Of a stretch of 64,000 nucleotides of DNA, positions 10,021 through 23,686 are shown one piece after another. Position numbers and translations under genes: made by a program. Source of the stretch: Amphirosellinia nigrospora (taxonomy: Eukaryota > Ascomycota > Sordariomycetes > Xylariales > Xylariaceae); NCBI GenBank assembly GCA_004123355.1, contig SCHM01000001.1, positions 4,270,001-4,334,000 on the forward strand, written 5' to 3'. How positions within the stretch are numbered: position 1 is the first letter of the stretch; each line of letters opens with the position of its first letter. The notes under the pieces are model-generated. The model saw only the letters and a program-made list of their open reading frames with translations, had not been told where the DNA came from and did no database searches.

Positions 10021-11470
10021 ATGAGCGCAGCAATTGCTATGGCCCCTCTCCGGCTCCTCACGACAGGTCGGCGTATGCTGAATTGGCGCCTGCGACTGGC
10101 GTTGCTGCAAGTTCCTTGCCCACTGCCGCCGCCGCAACATCGGCATCGTCTCCTTCAGTCCCACGCACAGCGCATTTACACGCTCTCACAACCAATAGTT
10201 CTCCTAGCCAGCGTCCCTCAAGCCATAGTCCGACTCAACAACAAAAGTCCTCACCACCTAGCGCGTAAGCCTATTTTGCCTTATCTCTTTCCTTCGGAAT
10301 TTTTTTTTTCATTCGCTGTTGCGTGCGTTGTCAACGATAGACTAATTCATGGTTGATTTTAGGCTTCGCAATGTTTCAAACAATTCGGGACTAAAAATCA
10401 TTGTCAAGAAAGAACCGGGATCTCCGGAAATCCCTACTACCCGTCATCGCCCACGAAAGCTGGATCTCTCCAAGAATACGCTTACGGGCTCTGGCGCAGC
10501 CACTGCACGACCAGCGCTAGGAGGCAGAGACGGGCTTGGTATTCAAGAAGTGGGATTAGCCTGCCTTTCACCCGGCTTCGTTACGCAAGATCCCGTGATG
10601 AAAGAACATTTACAGCAAAGTATGAATGTCAGGGAACAACAGCGCCGCATTATCGAGGCGAGGCTTCAGCAACAATCCGCTAAGGGAGATGGACCTGGAG
10701 CTGGACTTGATAGCAGCAAGGACAGGGACCCTATCAGTCAATTTGCGGCCAAGACTCCAGGCATGTCGAGAAAGAACAAAGCGCCCCCAGGCCTAAGCAT
10801 TGTCGCGCCGTCACATGAGCAGTTCGCTCATGAGAGAGTCATTCAGTCAGCTCCCCTAGGTCAAACATTTACTGGCCGCCATAATCCCCACCCTCTAACT
10901 CGACAAGTTGCAAATCACCCTTCAAATCTGTCTAGTACCTCGCATATTCATCATCTTCCCGCGCACCAGACGAATAACCGATTACCTCCCATCTCAGATG
11001 TGTTCGCCAACCAAGGCCTACCCCAACATGGCGAGCCAAACCGGCCGTCACTATACCCCAACTCAAGCCACGCTCCTTTAACATCTCCGGCTCACCCGCC
11101 CCCAACTCACTCACAGGCCCCCGTCTCGGGCCGCCCAAGGGAGTACAAATCTGCCGAGGAGGCACAACATGAACTAGCTGGTGGACGACCTGAGTTGTTA
11201 CCCAAGCTCGTACACTACACAGGCCACCAGCCACCAACACCTCCGTCTCCCCGGAGCGGGGTACCCCATCAAGATGGAAGTCGAAGTGCGAGTAAAAGAC
11301 GCACGCGAGCCGAATATGAAGAGGGTGGCAGCCCGCCTCTTGGTCATGGGCCGGCAACGACTCGGCGGGGACCTTTCGGTGCTGGGCGAGATAGTCCGGA
11401 AACACAGCGACAAAAACGAGAGGAGTTTCTTCGTCTATGTGAAAGGGCCTGGGATTTATTCCATTCATGA
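10021..11470 (+). CDS. Proline/serine-rich protein of unknown function
   Basis: I do not recognise a characterised family. Exon 2 (10363-11470, 369 codons) is long and open; it is joined to exon 1 by an intron 10265-10362 (GTAAGC...TAG) in correct phase. The protein is rich in Pro, Ser, Gln and His and mostly disordered, with a short basic segment (GLKIIVKKEPGSPEIP), a helix-prone QQRRIIEARLQQQ segment near 10635-10675, the phrase GLSIVAPSHEQFAHERVIQS, and an unusually ordered end EEFLRLCERAWDLFHS. That end and the basic stretch look like interaction motifs of a nuclear scaffold, which is inference. Exon 1 reads MSAAIAMAP from ATG 10021, but the frame that matches the splice phase continues SPAPHDRSAYAELAP, so one C seems to be missing from the CCCC run at 10043-10046. 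Without that base no in-frame ATG serves the main frame. Confidence 0.7.
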
Positions 11471-14328
11471 GCCTTGTTCCAAGTTTGAGAGATGTTAAAT
11501 GCTTTTCCTGTGCAAATATTCACGACCTTAACGTACGCCACGACATTATAAACGGCCTCCTTTAACACGATATCGTTTCGCACATATGGGTCACATATCA
11601 TCAGCAAAGCAACACAAGACACTTAATCGTTTCGATTGGAACATCCTATATCAACCACGGGGTGTTTTCTCGTCTCCCCAGCGTCGCTATACACTTGGGG
11701 GGAAACAGTAATGCTAACCCGATATAATGTCTTGTATTACCTGTCATTTAGTGGTTCTAGACCTACATCATGACGGACAACTGAACAAATTACACGCAAG
11801 CGGAAACCTGGGGGGTCAGTCTCGGAAGTATTGGCGGGAAGGTGGCACGGCGCTTTTCCTTTGTTCTCCTATGTGGGGGAGACGGGTGGCTAAGGGTCTC
11901 TTTGTATGGGACTTTTTATTTTGTAGTCGATGTTGACACTACGAAACGGGCACATCAATGATGTGGGTGGAGGTGACGAGGACACGGCTGTAATTGGGAT
12001 GGCTGGTAGCTCAATACTATCAATGGAGTAGGATCAGCTGGCCAAATGGCGTGTGCAAAACCAACCATACCACTTTTCTCTGGAAGGAAACAGATGGGAA
12101 ATCCGCACTTGAAAAGATGTGGATTGATAGGCAGGGGAGCCTTGTCCGTATTCAGGCTCGGCAGGCCCAGCAAGAGACAAGCATATTTCTCAGTATATAC
12201 ACATAATATGAACGCTCGGCATATGCCAACTTTCAACCGGTCGTCTCATCTTTGATCATTAGGAACTATTCTTGAATTTCGTGGTATGGGAGACTTATTG
12301 ATCACCCTTATAGAGTATTACTAAACTTTAAAAGCATATGAGATAACAACTCATGATTAACGCCTGTCTCTATCACGATATTTCTTTTGTCACCCCATTG
12401 GAAACACCGTAGCATCATTAACTAGCATCCAGATTAGTTTTGCACAGCTGGTCTGTCATAAGTTCTCGAAATTTACTTACCTAGGATATCGAGTGAGCGG
12501 TTTCTTGTCAATCGAAAAGGCTCGTTTCTACTATCAAGTTTGGAAAACCTCTCTGTTACACGTAGAGGATAGAGAGGAAGGGAAGAAGTGGAAATTCAGA
12601 CATAGGTATCAATGTAAACATGTCCCCCAACTTTGACAGTTCACTCACTTACATACCTGTCACATGATTGTTCTGATTTGCTTAATGTCCCCGGTATTAT
12701 TGTTGTATATCTACGCCTTTCAAATAGCAAAGACTTGCAATATTTTTTTTTTTAACTGGCGGTAATGTTGGGGAATAATATTATATATATATTAGTAAAT
12801 TTGGATTGAAATAGAACTTGTTTTACTCGCAACATTCTCATCGAGTTTTTATCCACGTAAATACAAGGTAAATGAATTGCCATGGGTAATGCGGCCTGAG
12901 ATAGATCATAATATGTATAATATATAGTCCTAATCAAATATAATAAAATACTGAGCTGTAGCTAACTAACGACTGCCTTGTAAATAAATAAAAAAGTCAA
13001 AAAAACATACAACACCAGGGATTCGCTGGTCGTCACCGACCCAACTACTAATCTGGCGGTATCTGGCTTAGCTATGGGGGAGCGGACGGGACCCCGCGTT
13101 TTCCAGATCCTATGGTCGTATGTACTAGATCTAAGTCTAAAATGAATTATATTGCATTCTGATTGCCCGCCTTCAATCAAAGGGATTCTTTTCCTTTTTC
13201 ACATCTTGTAAGCCGTGTAATTGAGCCCTTATGCATGCTGTGTATCTCGTCGTAAGGACTTTGATACATAGCTCTCTTTATGAACCATTTGTCAGTATCC
13301 CAAGTATGAGGCTGTAGCACCGACAAGCAAGACATGAAGGACGGCACAACTATTACCTAGTTAGGTTCATCCCGAAGGAATATTCATTGTTTTATGTATT
13401 TGGCATTGCTTCTCTGGATAGCAAGCTGAGTGTTTGTACATTATTTTGAGGCCCCTTACTTTTAACTTTTGTCTATTTTACAATCCTGATACAATCGAAC
13501 GCCAACCACTATCACCCACTTATAGCAAACTGCCATGTATATCACGACTGTCATATCCACATGGGTGGGACGTCCATAGAATAATCCTTATCATCACTGG
13601 TCTGCAAACACAGCAGCTCTTACGACTGGGGAGATCGATTTTGTCCTGCTATGGGAAGGTAAGGAGCCGTGAGTGCGAAAGCCATTCAATATGGCCCCGA
13701 CTCTACCTAACCATAAACTTGTTATACCGATCAAACCATCGCATGCTCCTGATTCGAGCCATGTTGACCTAACATGGCATTCGCCAGTTTTAACCTCTGT
13801 CTAGGTCACCCTCCACTTCCTCGGTTGCTCATCATCATACCTTCATAGGTATATGTTGCTAAACAAAAATGAGCTAGTTGCCGAAACCTCCCGATTGCCA
13901 ATTATAGCCTGGCACTGCAAGCCGACAAAAGACCCCATTATAACTTTTATAATGTTGTACAATGATGAAGCCGTCCCAAGCATCTAACCCAGTCCGTTGA
14001 TGCGGTGCGCCTTGTTATAGCCTTGGTCTCTGATGCGTCATTTTGTCGTAAATTGCTCGTGAAACGGTGATCGAAGGAACGAAGGAAGGGTAGAAAGTCA
14101 AGAAAAGACAACGCCAAACTCCTCGCAGAAAAGATAGATTCTAGTCATTCAAATGAAAATATTGGGATGTTTCTTCGTTCGTAGGCCAAATTGCTGTAGT
14201 TCACTGCACTGAGCAAGGAGAGCCACTAGAGTAAATTCTGCTGGATAACATGAGTGGCCCTATGCTAGGGCGGTTCAATCTCAAAAGCAAGTTGTGGTTG
14301 TGAAGTAACCGTAATATCGACGGCAACT
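11471..14328. other. Intergenic region, AT-rich, no gene seen
   Basis: No frame of convincing quality on either strand. Parts near 12.7-13.0 kb are strongly AT-rich. The left end serves as the 3' region of the gene ending at 11470 and the right end as the 3' region of the SAT4 kinase. Confidence 0.6.
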
Positions 14329-15912
14329 TCACAGACCCTCTTCGCCGGCCTGGCACAGTTTAATCTCGCGTCCCCATTCGGACTTGAGGACTTGGGAGGC
14401 TGTGATACGCCTCGACGGGTTGGGATCCAGTATCGAGTAGATGACGTTGCGGCACCGGGCCTACACAGACAACCCAGGGTCAGTGCACCACGATAGAAGA
14501 GCGGATAACGGGCGAGGGATGACCCGGAAAAGTTATACTTACACGATGTAAAGACTCGATAGGGCCGTAGCCTTCTTCATCGCGACGACCTTCAAGATAC
14601 CGTTCATAAAACTCGTCTTCATCCTTCTTTGCGACGCGCCACAGATGCCGACCCGTCCGCATAGCCATGTATATGACACCGCATGCCCACACGTCCACCG
14701 CACGCGCATCAAATTCTTTATCGACGTATTCTTCAGGGGCGATATACGGCGCAGAGCCGCACAGACCAGAAACCATGTGGGCACTATTCTCCCACGCCAT
14801 CCTGAAACATTCGCCGTTGCCGAAATCGGTAATTTTCAGGGCGCCGTGGCAGGTAAGAAGCAGGTTTTCAGGTTTCAGGTCGCGATGAGCTACTCCCATC
14901 TCGTGCATATATTCGACACCACGCATCATCTGCTTGAAGTAACAATCTGCTTCCATGGTTTCTAACTTGCTGGCAGTGAGTATTAGGCTATAAAGATCGC
15001 CGCCGGAGCAGTATTCCATGACCTCACAGTAGTCTCCCTTCTGGTCCTTTAGCAGATCCAGTGTGTGTATCACATTAGGATGTCGCAGAGACGATGAAAT
15101 GCAGAATTCGGCCGTCAGGCGCTTGCTGTATTTTTTCTCGCTTTCTTCTGGCCGACGGCGGAACTCCTTGACGGCAAAGAGCTTCTCGCCGTTCTCCATC
15201 TTTTTGTGCGATATCCTTACGATGCCGAATGCGCCCCGGCCGACTACTTCTTGACATTTGCCGTACTTCTCGACGAGCGTAACGCTCTGATTAGGACCCC
15301 CTTTCTTGTCATTCGCCAGTGACTCCTTCTCTTCCGCAAGGTGTCGACCCAGCTGGACACGAGCGAAAGGTCGGCTTCAGGCGCGTCTTGTTTTCTACCC
15401 AGCAGAGACTTGAACATGTCGGACAGTTTCTCCTGCCGCTTACTGCCCTTGAGATGGTGCTCATGGCCACCAGGGACAGTGGCATTGGCGACATAACGCT
15501 GCGCCATTTGCGAGACCTTTGGTGCAGGTGGCACGTCGGTGCTGGAAGTGCGAGACGGGATAGTCGACTTTGCCGGCGCGGTAGTGACGGAAACTGCAGG
15601 AGCAGAGCTAGGCGCTGGCCGCTTCGAGGGTTGTGAGAGATCGGGGCCGGGTCCGGTCTTGGGGATGTCGTCCTTGTTGGAGAACATCCTGGTCAGCCGG
15701 TTTTTTATGGACGGCTTCTCGGCCTGTCTCGGCTGACCTTCCGGGGCGACTAGGCCGTTGATAGGCTGAGGTCTTCCATTTTGGACCTGCGCCTGCGGCT
15801 GCAGCTGCGGCTGCGTCTTCACACTCGGCGTTCGCGAAGGCGGATCGACGGATTTAATGGAGGATTGCTTGGAGGCATTAGGCGACACGGTCCTATCCGA
15901 AGTGTGCGACAT
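14329..15912 (-). CDS. SAT4: Serine/threonine protein kinase, SAT4/HAL4 type
   Basis: SAT4/HAL4 kinases are fungal NPR/HAL-family kinases which in yeast keep plasma-membrane potassium and nutrient transporters active. The N-terminal 170 residues are Pro/Ser-rich and end in SDMFKSLLGR and APEADLSLVSSWVDTL, a conserved lead-in. The kinase domain shows the glycine loop VGRGAFGIVR, the catalytic lysine in FAVKEF, HRDLKPENLLL, DFGNGE and the GSAPYIAPEEY segment. One intron (14461-14542) precedes the last exon, 14329-14460, which encodes YSILDPNPSRRITASQVL and ends EEGL. The start is ATG 15912. Between the lead-in and the glycine loop the frame slips at about 15334-15335. One additional base in the CC run (plus strand) restores EEKESLANDKKGGPN and joins the two halves, so the break looks like a sequence error. 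A long, GC- and CT-rich leader lies upstream. Confidence 0.92.
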
Positions 15913-16451
15913 TTCCGTGAGAAAGCGCAAGCGGGAGCGGGAGCGCGCACTGGTCCTGATAGCTGATAGGCCGGATTAGGGCCCGGGTTGGGACGTGGGT
16001 TGGGTCTGCGCTTGGCGACAAGGAAAGCGGAAAGCGGCGGGGGTAGCAATGATGCTTGCCTGCCTGAGCCCTGGCTTTGGTTGTGGCGGCGGCGGCGGCG
16101 GCGGTGCACGAGAGGTCCGACTTGGACGTGGCGGCGACCAATGTCGGCGTCGCCTTGGGGGGTGGGCTAAGCCCAGAGGATGGCGTCTTAGACAAGTTGC
16201 AAAACGGCGACGTAACGGGTTTGGGGGCTCCGGCAACTATGGAAGAGGGAGAAGTAGAACAAGAAGAGAAGGAGGAGGGAGGAGGGAATGCGGGAGCAAA
16301 GGCCGCGGGACTCGGCGAATTTGTACGAGTGCTAATAGGTAAAGGGATACCGCGAGCGTACAGGTGAGTTCTGCTGTGGCTGCCGCTAAAACAAGCGGTT
16401 CGATCTAGGTGGTATAGGCGGGATAGGTGGAATAGGGTTGCCAGCTGGATC

Positions 16452-16465
16452 CCTAGGTACCTAGG
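16452..16465. repeat. 14-bp palindrome CCTAGGTACCTAGG
   Basis: A perfect palindrome, followed directly by TAGGTATG. It is one of the dispersed ACCTAGGT-type motifs of this window. Confidence 0.85.
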
Positions 16466-17010
16466 TAGGTATGCTGTGCAGCGTAATTAGGTGCTGGGTG
16501 TAGGTGGCACCGCGCCAGGGCTGGTGCCGGTGGTCCAGCGGTCCAGCGGTCCAGTGGTGGATTGCCTGGTGGGCTCGGTGGGGAGGCGAGAGCAATGGCG
16601 AACCTTGGCGGGTGCGGTCCCTTGTAACCGGCAGCTACACAGTTGGCAAGAGGAAGCCTGGAGGTGTCTTTAGGGCGATCCAATAGGCTTCTTTCTGCGT
16701 TGGATAGTGTGACTATTCCACCTGATTTGGGGCTACAACAAGCTCCCGCTTGGTTTTCTGGAGACTAGCAAACCAGCGAAAAAAGACAGGAAAAAAAAAG
16801 AGGAGCAGCGTGAGGGGCTTTTTCTGCCCACTTGTTTCCGACCAGCTGTTAGTTTTTGGGTTTTGGCAGTCCTGGTAGAGGATTGGCAAGGCGAGAAGAC
16901 CGAGAGCAAAGCGGTTGGTCGCTGGGAGAGGGGCGAAAGAGCGCGAAGGAGAGTGATCGGCTCTAGTAAGTGAGTGATAGGTACGTCGTAAGTAGCGCAG
17001 TCCGCGGGAC

Positions 17011-17034
17011 TGTCTGTCTGTCTGTCTATCTATC
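17011..17034. repeat. Tetranucleotide microsatellite (TGTC)n / (TATC)n
   Basis: About four TGTC units run into two TATC units. A simple-sequence tract in the presumed leader or promoter of the SAT4 gene. Confidence 0.85.
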
Positions 17035-20000
17035 GACGCGGCGGCTATGTGGCTGAAACAACCGAGCACGTGGGAGAGACACTCGATATAAGTCGGGGCT
17101 GTCAGTCGCAAAGTAGGAACCTCAAAAAAGGGTTCCGGCAAATGTTAGAGGCGGAACAAATGGCAACTGGCAAGACTTGTTTTCGTCGAGGTGGCGGAGA
17201 CAGTCATTGTCAGCGGATGATGTTAAATCACTGAATCGTCTGATGCTTCCAACCCGGGAGGATGACGTGCATGCTAAGTCGGTGGCGGGATCAATAGGAA
17301 AGTAATTGGAAGTACTATAGCAGAGAAGTTTGAAGAGCGCAAGTAGCACAAGACCGGTTGAAAACGTCAAACACAATACGCTAATAGGTGGTGCAGTGCT
17401 AAGAAGGGGCCGCCATCCGTGAGGTGGCTTAGGTCGAATAAGTACGGCTAAGGTAAACAAATGTATATATGTATGTGGATGGGAGGGAGGGAGGGGAGGG
17501 GAGTTGAATGACAAGAGCAAGTAACCAGGAGAGTTTGGAGTGGATATTTGTAGCTTGGACAATCGAGTGACTGACTGCAGGTGACCAAATAGAACAAAAG
17601 AATAGGTAATCAGAGGCTGCAAGTACATCATCCAATGCGCTGCGCTTTTTGTACGCACATTGATCAGATCCGCAGCTTCATTAAGGTGAGGCGTCTTGCT
17701 ATGTACACTACCTGCCTACGCTGTACACTACATGCGAAAGTCGACCCAGGATATCAACTTTGTGGATGGCGAAAGGCTAAGTCCTGCAGGGTTATGTGAG
17801 CTGACAGAACTCTAAAAACCCGGACTAGTGTAGGCGGTGATAGGGATTCCTTCACATATCTTGGCTTAGTATAGACGGGTATTTACCCATTGTTTATTTT
17901 TGAAAGTGTCGATGCTGTACAGTCCGGTACTGTACTTACAAACTTCGTCCAAGAGATCTAGGTTAGGTATGTAGTCTAGGTATCTTAGAGCCTGGGAAGG
18001 TATACAAACCGCTGGTCCTGCTTCCGCCTCTACTACGGCTCGTCGACTAGGATCCAGGCTATCTAAGGTAGTGTAGGTTGCGTATGCTGAATCAAGATCT
18101 ACTGGGGTTGTAACCTGTAAGTAATTGCATGGTTGAAGTTGAACCACGGCGCGGTACAAGATGTAAGTATCCTGCCGGATGGAGTAATTATAGCCTGCAT
18201 TTCATAAGATGTGGCCCCCCACTCTACCAGGTAGTGAAATGCTGTAGGGTTTCAGGGCAGAAGGGTGTGCATACGTTCTTGTTCACGAGTTTTAACATAT
18301 ACATATTAGCAAGCCCACTCGCTCCCTAGGCGATCTATTATTAAAGGCAGGGCGAATGATGTTGTGTAACGAATATCTTTTATAGTTGATTGATTTAGTA
18401 CGACGAACCGTGTAGCAGACGGGTCTGACTTTTCTTCAAAATCAAAAGACGCTGATTCCAAATAGACCAGATCGGTGTAAACGTACACTAGACGGTGACA
18501 TTGTCACTACTGATACATGCCAACAACGAACTGTCCAACGGATGGCAAAAAACTATTGTAAATTGAGATATTGTCTACATCCATTCAGACTCGCATGGGT
18601 AGTTCCGAGCCATCTTTACTGAAACAGCCAGCAGTAGCCAGTGACGAGTCATTCGACATCTATCACTACAGCCGTCTGGGCCCAGCCCGGCCTATAGATG
18701 ATCTGGCTTACAGCACCGGCTCGCAAAGACATGTCTATAACGAGTCTGGGCTTCGATAAGTGCCGGAGGCTGCTGAAAGACATGTTGGATATCATCCAAC
18801 GAGATTACACATACGTTACATGGCAGTATGCATGCGTGGTTGAGAAAGCCATCCACGTCTAATAATCTGCATGTGAGTATGAGGCATTTCTGCAAAACCC
18901 AAAAAACCACTCCCATGTTGGAGTCAACATATGCAGGCGGTCGGCAACCGTTCCGCCAGCCGTGGCGGGCATGCATGACAGACACGCAGCCAGCGACCGA
19001 CATGTTGTAGCCTTGTTTACGGGGCCGTTTGGCTCCATGTAACAATGTCGATATCCTCCAGCTGGGGACGACTTCTCCGTCTAACAGATTGTACAGAGCC
19101 AGAGCCGCCAATGCACTCTTTGGCTCACCGCTCCAGACCCGCGCCCATCACGCCAACGGCGGCATCGTATTAAAATGCAGACAAGCTCGGATGTGAACGC
19201 TGCTGCATCGGTCAGACACAAGCTATAGACGCTCTGCCATGACCTTCTCCTATCTCGGGCACCCCTAACCCTCCCCCAGCCCGCCCGTCAGGAATGAGTA
19301 CACCGACGGCGCACCGTCGCCGACACCGCCTGTCTCGGGTGTTTGCACTCTACTTCACTTTACTTTACTTTTCTTTTCCTCTCCTTTTCTCTTAATTAGG
19401 TACACGGCAAAAACCAACCCCTTTCCGGGCGGATGGTAACCCCCTGTCGATGAATGGCGCATGGCAGAAAGACAGTGCAGCTGTTGAGCCGTCGTGGATA
19501 AAGCTTAAGCTACCTACTACATAAGGTTGCTGCAAGGGTATCCGTGTGTACACTACACTGCTTTGTACATGGCAACGGCAAACCATGCGAAGCTCTGACC
19601 TGCAGTTCCGGGTCCCCTGTGCCAAGCACCGATTTCTCATTCTCACCTCGATTACCATTCGCTTTCGACGCACGGGCAGACACGGGAGGCCTCAACTCTA
19701 CATAGTAGGCTAGACTCCACCAGAGCCCACCGCTCACTTGCAGCAGTGGCCCTGCATGCCCAGGTTTACATATATGTACAGCAACGGGAGGAGAAGAGCG
19801 GCTGCTTATAGCAAAATAGCTGCCGCCTCTAATTGCTATGCATTCGCTTGAGTAGGTACAGCATACCCAGGCGTACTGGTATTTGCGAGGGGACCCAGTA
19901 GTCTGGGAGACTTCCTGCATGGCTGGTGTGTTTAGAGTTCGGGTCGGAACAGCAAAAATTGTATAGATAAGTATTTGTGGTTGTCTGCCACACACAGCTA

Positions 20001-23000
20001 GTATTAGAGCCTCACTTTACAGGTAGGTATAGAACGGAGATATACAAACATAGACACGGGGTTTTGGTCTTAAGCTACAACGTAGTATAATACAAGCATA
20101 TACAAGGTACTGAAGACGCTTACGCTGAGAAAATCACAAATTTTAAATGGTTCTCAACAGGAGAACAATGACGTCACGTATACTTATGTACCTCGAGTAT
20201 CCTTTCTCGGCCGGTTGACTTTAAGGTCACACCAGGGCCCCTTCGAATATTATTGGATAAAGCTCAAAAGAGCTCTTCGTCAACATGTCCAGGTATACAT
20301 AAAGGTACCTAACTTACATCCATCACGGATGATTGCACTAGGCCCCCCTTGTGCCCCATGTCGGTCAACAGCCTCATCTAGTCGGATCAACATGTGGCTT
20401 CCGTGAAACCCATTCGTGAGATGATGCATGATCGGATCATATCAGACTTCCCGTGGCCTAAAGACGACGGGTGAGTGGTCGGATGGTGTTCTTGTGTTCT
20501 TCTAACTTGCGCAGTTCGATGACACGAGATAGGGGCTGCTTTTTGGCTGCAGTGAACCTCCACTGGCTTGCGTCGACACCATCGCACGCACCCTTGATGA
20601 TTCACATTCCTGCTACGCGAGATATGTATGGTATGTATGGCATGTATGGCATGTGTGTGCTTATGGTGTATAATCTATGACATGTCGGCGCCACAGACAA
20701 ACGAATACAAACCAACAAACGACGGCGATGGCGCTGCCGTATCACCGCCTGGCGATAAGCGAGCAGATCAGATAGCGCTCGTTCAAGCCCCCTTATGCAT
20801 CCAGCAGGCGAATGATACCTCACGAACCCCTTGGTCGCGGGCTGGGCGTATCGCCAAACACCCGCGAGATGAGCTACTAGAACTCGATTACGGGAACTAG
20901 TATAGGTATCTTAGTTCCCTCGCTTCTGCAACTCACCTTGTAAGCCCGACCTCTTTCGGCATTTGCTGGCTAGCAGCGATTCCTTCTATAGTTCTATCTA
21001 TTCTGAGAGTGATTCCCAATCCAGCGCGCCATCGTCCCGCTTCCCGGAAGCTACGAGAACTTTGATACGGCAACGGACCGAGGTACGACGAACTGCTATA
21101 CTAAGAAAACCCGTTGCTGATCAATCCAGGACTTTTCGGCCGACCGATCGTTCACTCACGTATATAATTACGCAAGTGGATTCAATGTTGGCGATTGTGC
21201 CACATTATTTCCATTGGCTGACATGTTTCGTAATGCGCGCGCCCCATCTTATGGGCTCGTCGACAACATACGTCTTTCGACAGCAACTGTCCAAAAGCAG
21301 CATGGCGACTTATTGTTTGCCTAGCCGGAACACCCCACGAACTGTTTCATCCGAACCACAAACTTGCATATATTTTCCGTCGCCGGCCCCCCGGTGAATC
21401 AGAGGGACATTACTATATACGTGACACGAATCACCGAGGGAGAAACTCAGATAAGTGCAGCAAATCTGCTTAGCTTAGCTTCGACGCCTGCTTAGTATAT
21501 GGAGATGCTACGCGCCAGTTTTGTCCAGACGCTGCAGTTATGTACAAGGTATATGCCCCAAAATCTGGGGGAGAAAACGGGGTTGGGCATTTCGCTTTCC
21601 TCGTCGCCGAAACGTGGTGGCATCCCGCAGTCCCCTCACCCACCCGTCTCCGCACCGCCCCTAGCATAATCTCTTCGAGACTTGGTTTGCCCTTGGTCGC
21701 GGGATACTCGCGCCCGAATTCAGTCACATGCCCCCAAACCTGTCTAACCCGATGCTGTGGATTGCGCACTAAGCTAAAACTCGACGAACCAGGTAAAATC
21801 CTAAAACAAGAGGGAAATCACATGAATATACCTCAACGCATGTCAGACCTACCACCACGATGACAAACACGGAACCTCGTGTGCATACTGTACAAACTAA
21901 ACCCCCGCACTTATTACACGCGCCACGTCGACATGGTGTGGGGTCAGCCCAACGTCTCTGTTTCTATGTTTGAGCTAATAGAAGTCTGGGGAGGGGTCTC
22001 GTTCTATAAGTACTATCGTAGGTTGTTCTTGATTTACCCAACAAACCACTTCATGTTGGGCCAGGCTAGGCTGGGCTGAACTGGAATCGAGCCACTTGAC
22101 TGTTGCCATCCTCCCAAGTGTTGAACCATGGCCTTCGCAGAGGTTTTTTTTGTCTACTTACTTTTCTAGCTGCCGCGATAGCCCAGGTATGTCTCCATGG
22201 GTAGCACGCGTGTGTATCCACACTGCTGTTGATAGAGTTTGGCAATTATCCATGTTCAAGCTTAAGGTAATCATCCATTACCTTTAATAATGTTTTCTCT
22301 TGCCCCATTCTTTCTTCGACAAATTTTGGGGTGAGATCAGAGATACGCCCCAAAATATGGGAGGTATATGATCATCCTGAGGTAATAGAGGACGTTTTAT
22401 TTTCAATGTGCGTGGGAGATTGTTATTGCGCCCTTCCATACGACCTGTAATACTCAGAACGAATAACAAAATTACGAGGCGGAGAAGTGTATAATTGGCC
22501 TGATTGTAACATGCCCCCTCTCCTGTCCCCTCTCCCTCCGCTCTGCTACCCCGTGGCACAACAGACGCAGCTGGGATATCAAAATTACCTACCTAGGCAT
22601 TCCTATGCGGTTTTGTCGTCACATCTCTATGCGAAGGTTTGTGTCCATGTGGTAATCAAGTGGGCTGAGCAATTCAAAACACCCATTCTTTTTACCTTTG
22701 AGACATGATGTCATACGGGACTAGCCATGCCGCTTTGCCGTTCGACGACTTTCATGTATGTATGTGTATATACATATAAATAGAGCATACTGGAAGTAAA
22801 TTGAACGAGGTGTGTTCATTGGCCGTTGTATAGTCTCGTGTGGTATTTAAGTCTTTTCTCGTTGGATAGACCCTAGGGTAAAATTAGGTAGGCAGTGAAA
22901 CTGTAAATGGCCTGAGTTTGCTATTTATATCGGAAGCCTAGTAGCACACTTCAATATCTCGACGGAAACAGCACCCGGATAATCTAAAATTACTATTCAC

Positions 23001-23686
23001 TTGACAGCTCGTTTTTTCTTGGTTTTTTTTTGGTTTTTGTTTTTTTCAGAGGCATTCGAACAAGTTAGATTGTACAGCGGTGTGTTACGGGTTGACAAAT
23101 TAACTTACCACTATGTGCTACTGGAGAACTCTGAGTTGGCACTTTGGTCATGCCTCAATTTCGCCAGAGTTTAGTCCTACTCTGACTGCCTCCTTAATTT
23201 CACTGAAGCTGAGATAATATGGCCGAGGATTACGCAGACAAAAATATGTGCTTCTATTGTATGTAGTTGTGCTCCTTTTCGAAGTCCTTTATTAATCTAT
23301 ACCGGCGTTGTACTGTAGAATAGGTAGGTGAATAATACTAGTAGAAAAAGCCCGTGTCCCTTGACCCCTTTTTTTTAACTGTTTCCTCCCGTTCCCCTTT
23401 CTCACTCCCGTCCTCACATACAACTAAACGCCCGCTTTTTAACACATTTATGCCCCGTGACTTTTGGTGAGTGGTGTGATGATGGTAATACTCCAATGAG
23501 CTCTGCCTATGTTTCTCATGTGACTCGTATTTTGCTGGCGTTGGTGACTGTTGAATGTTCCCCATAATTGGTGGTGCACCATCCATTCTCATTCTGCTCC
23601 TGGACTGTTCGTGTCTTTGCCCTTCATATCTCTCGTCATCGATGCTACCAAATCCGCAAACTTGGAACTTGTCTCCTTCACTGCTC

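Larger units (their letters stand above)
15913..23686. other. 7.8-kb gene-poor region
   Basis: Apart from the GC-rich presumed SAT4 leader (to about 17.2 kb) I see no recognisable gene. A plus-strand pair of frames, 20682-20900 (72 residues, starting MSAPQTNEYKP) and about 20979-21397 (SDSFYSSIYSESDSQSS...), could be exons of a small unknown protein, because an intron-like GCTAGCAG acceptor precedes the second; support is weak. The rest has many stops in all frames, CT-rich tracts near 19.34 kb, and short repeats such as the TATGTATGG-type tract near 20.63 kb. Confidence 0.5.

Noticed and set aside
10932-11468. 178-residue minus-strand frame
   Set aside because: Antisense shadow of the proline-rich gene at 10021-11470, whose sense frame is longer and spliced in phase.
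17122-17658. 178-residue open frame on the minus strand
   Set aside because: Composition (Pro, Ser, Leu runs) and the CT-rich DNA are typical of a promoter or leader. No motif or splice support.
18692-19111. 139-residue minus-strand frame
   Set aside because: No recognisable motif, no splice context, average composition; likely chance.
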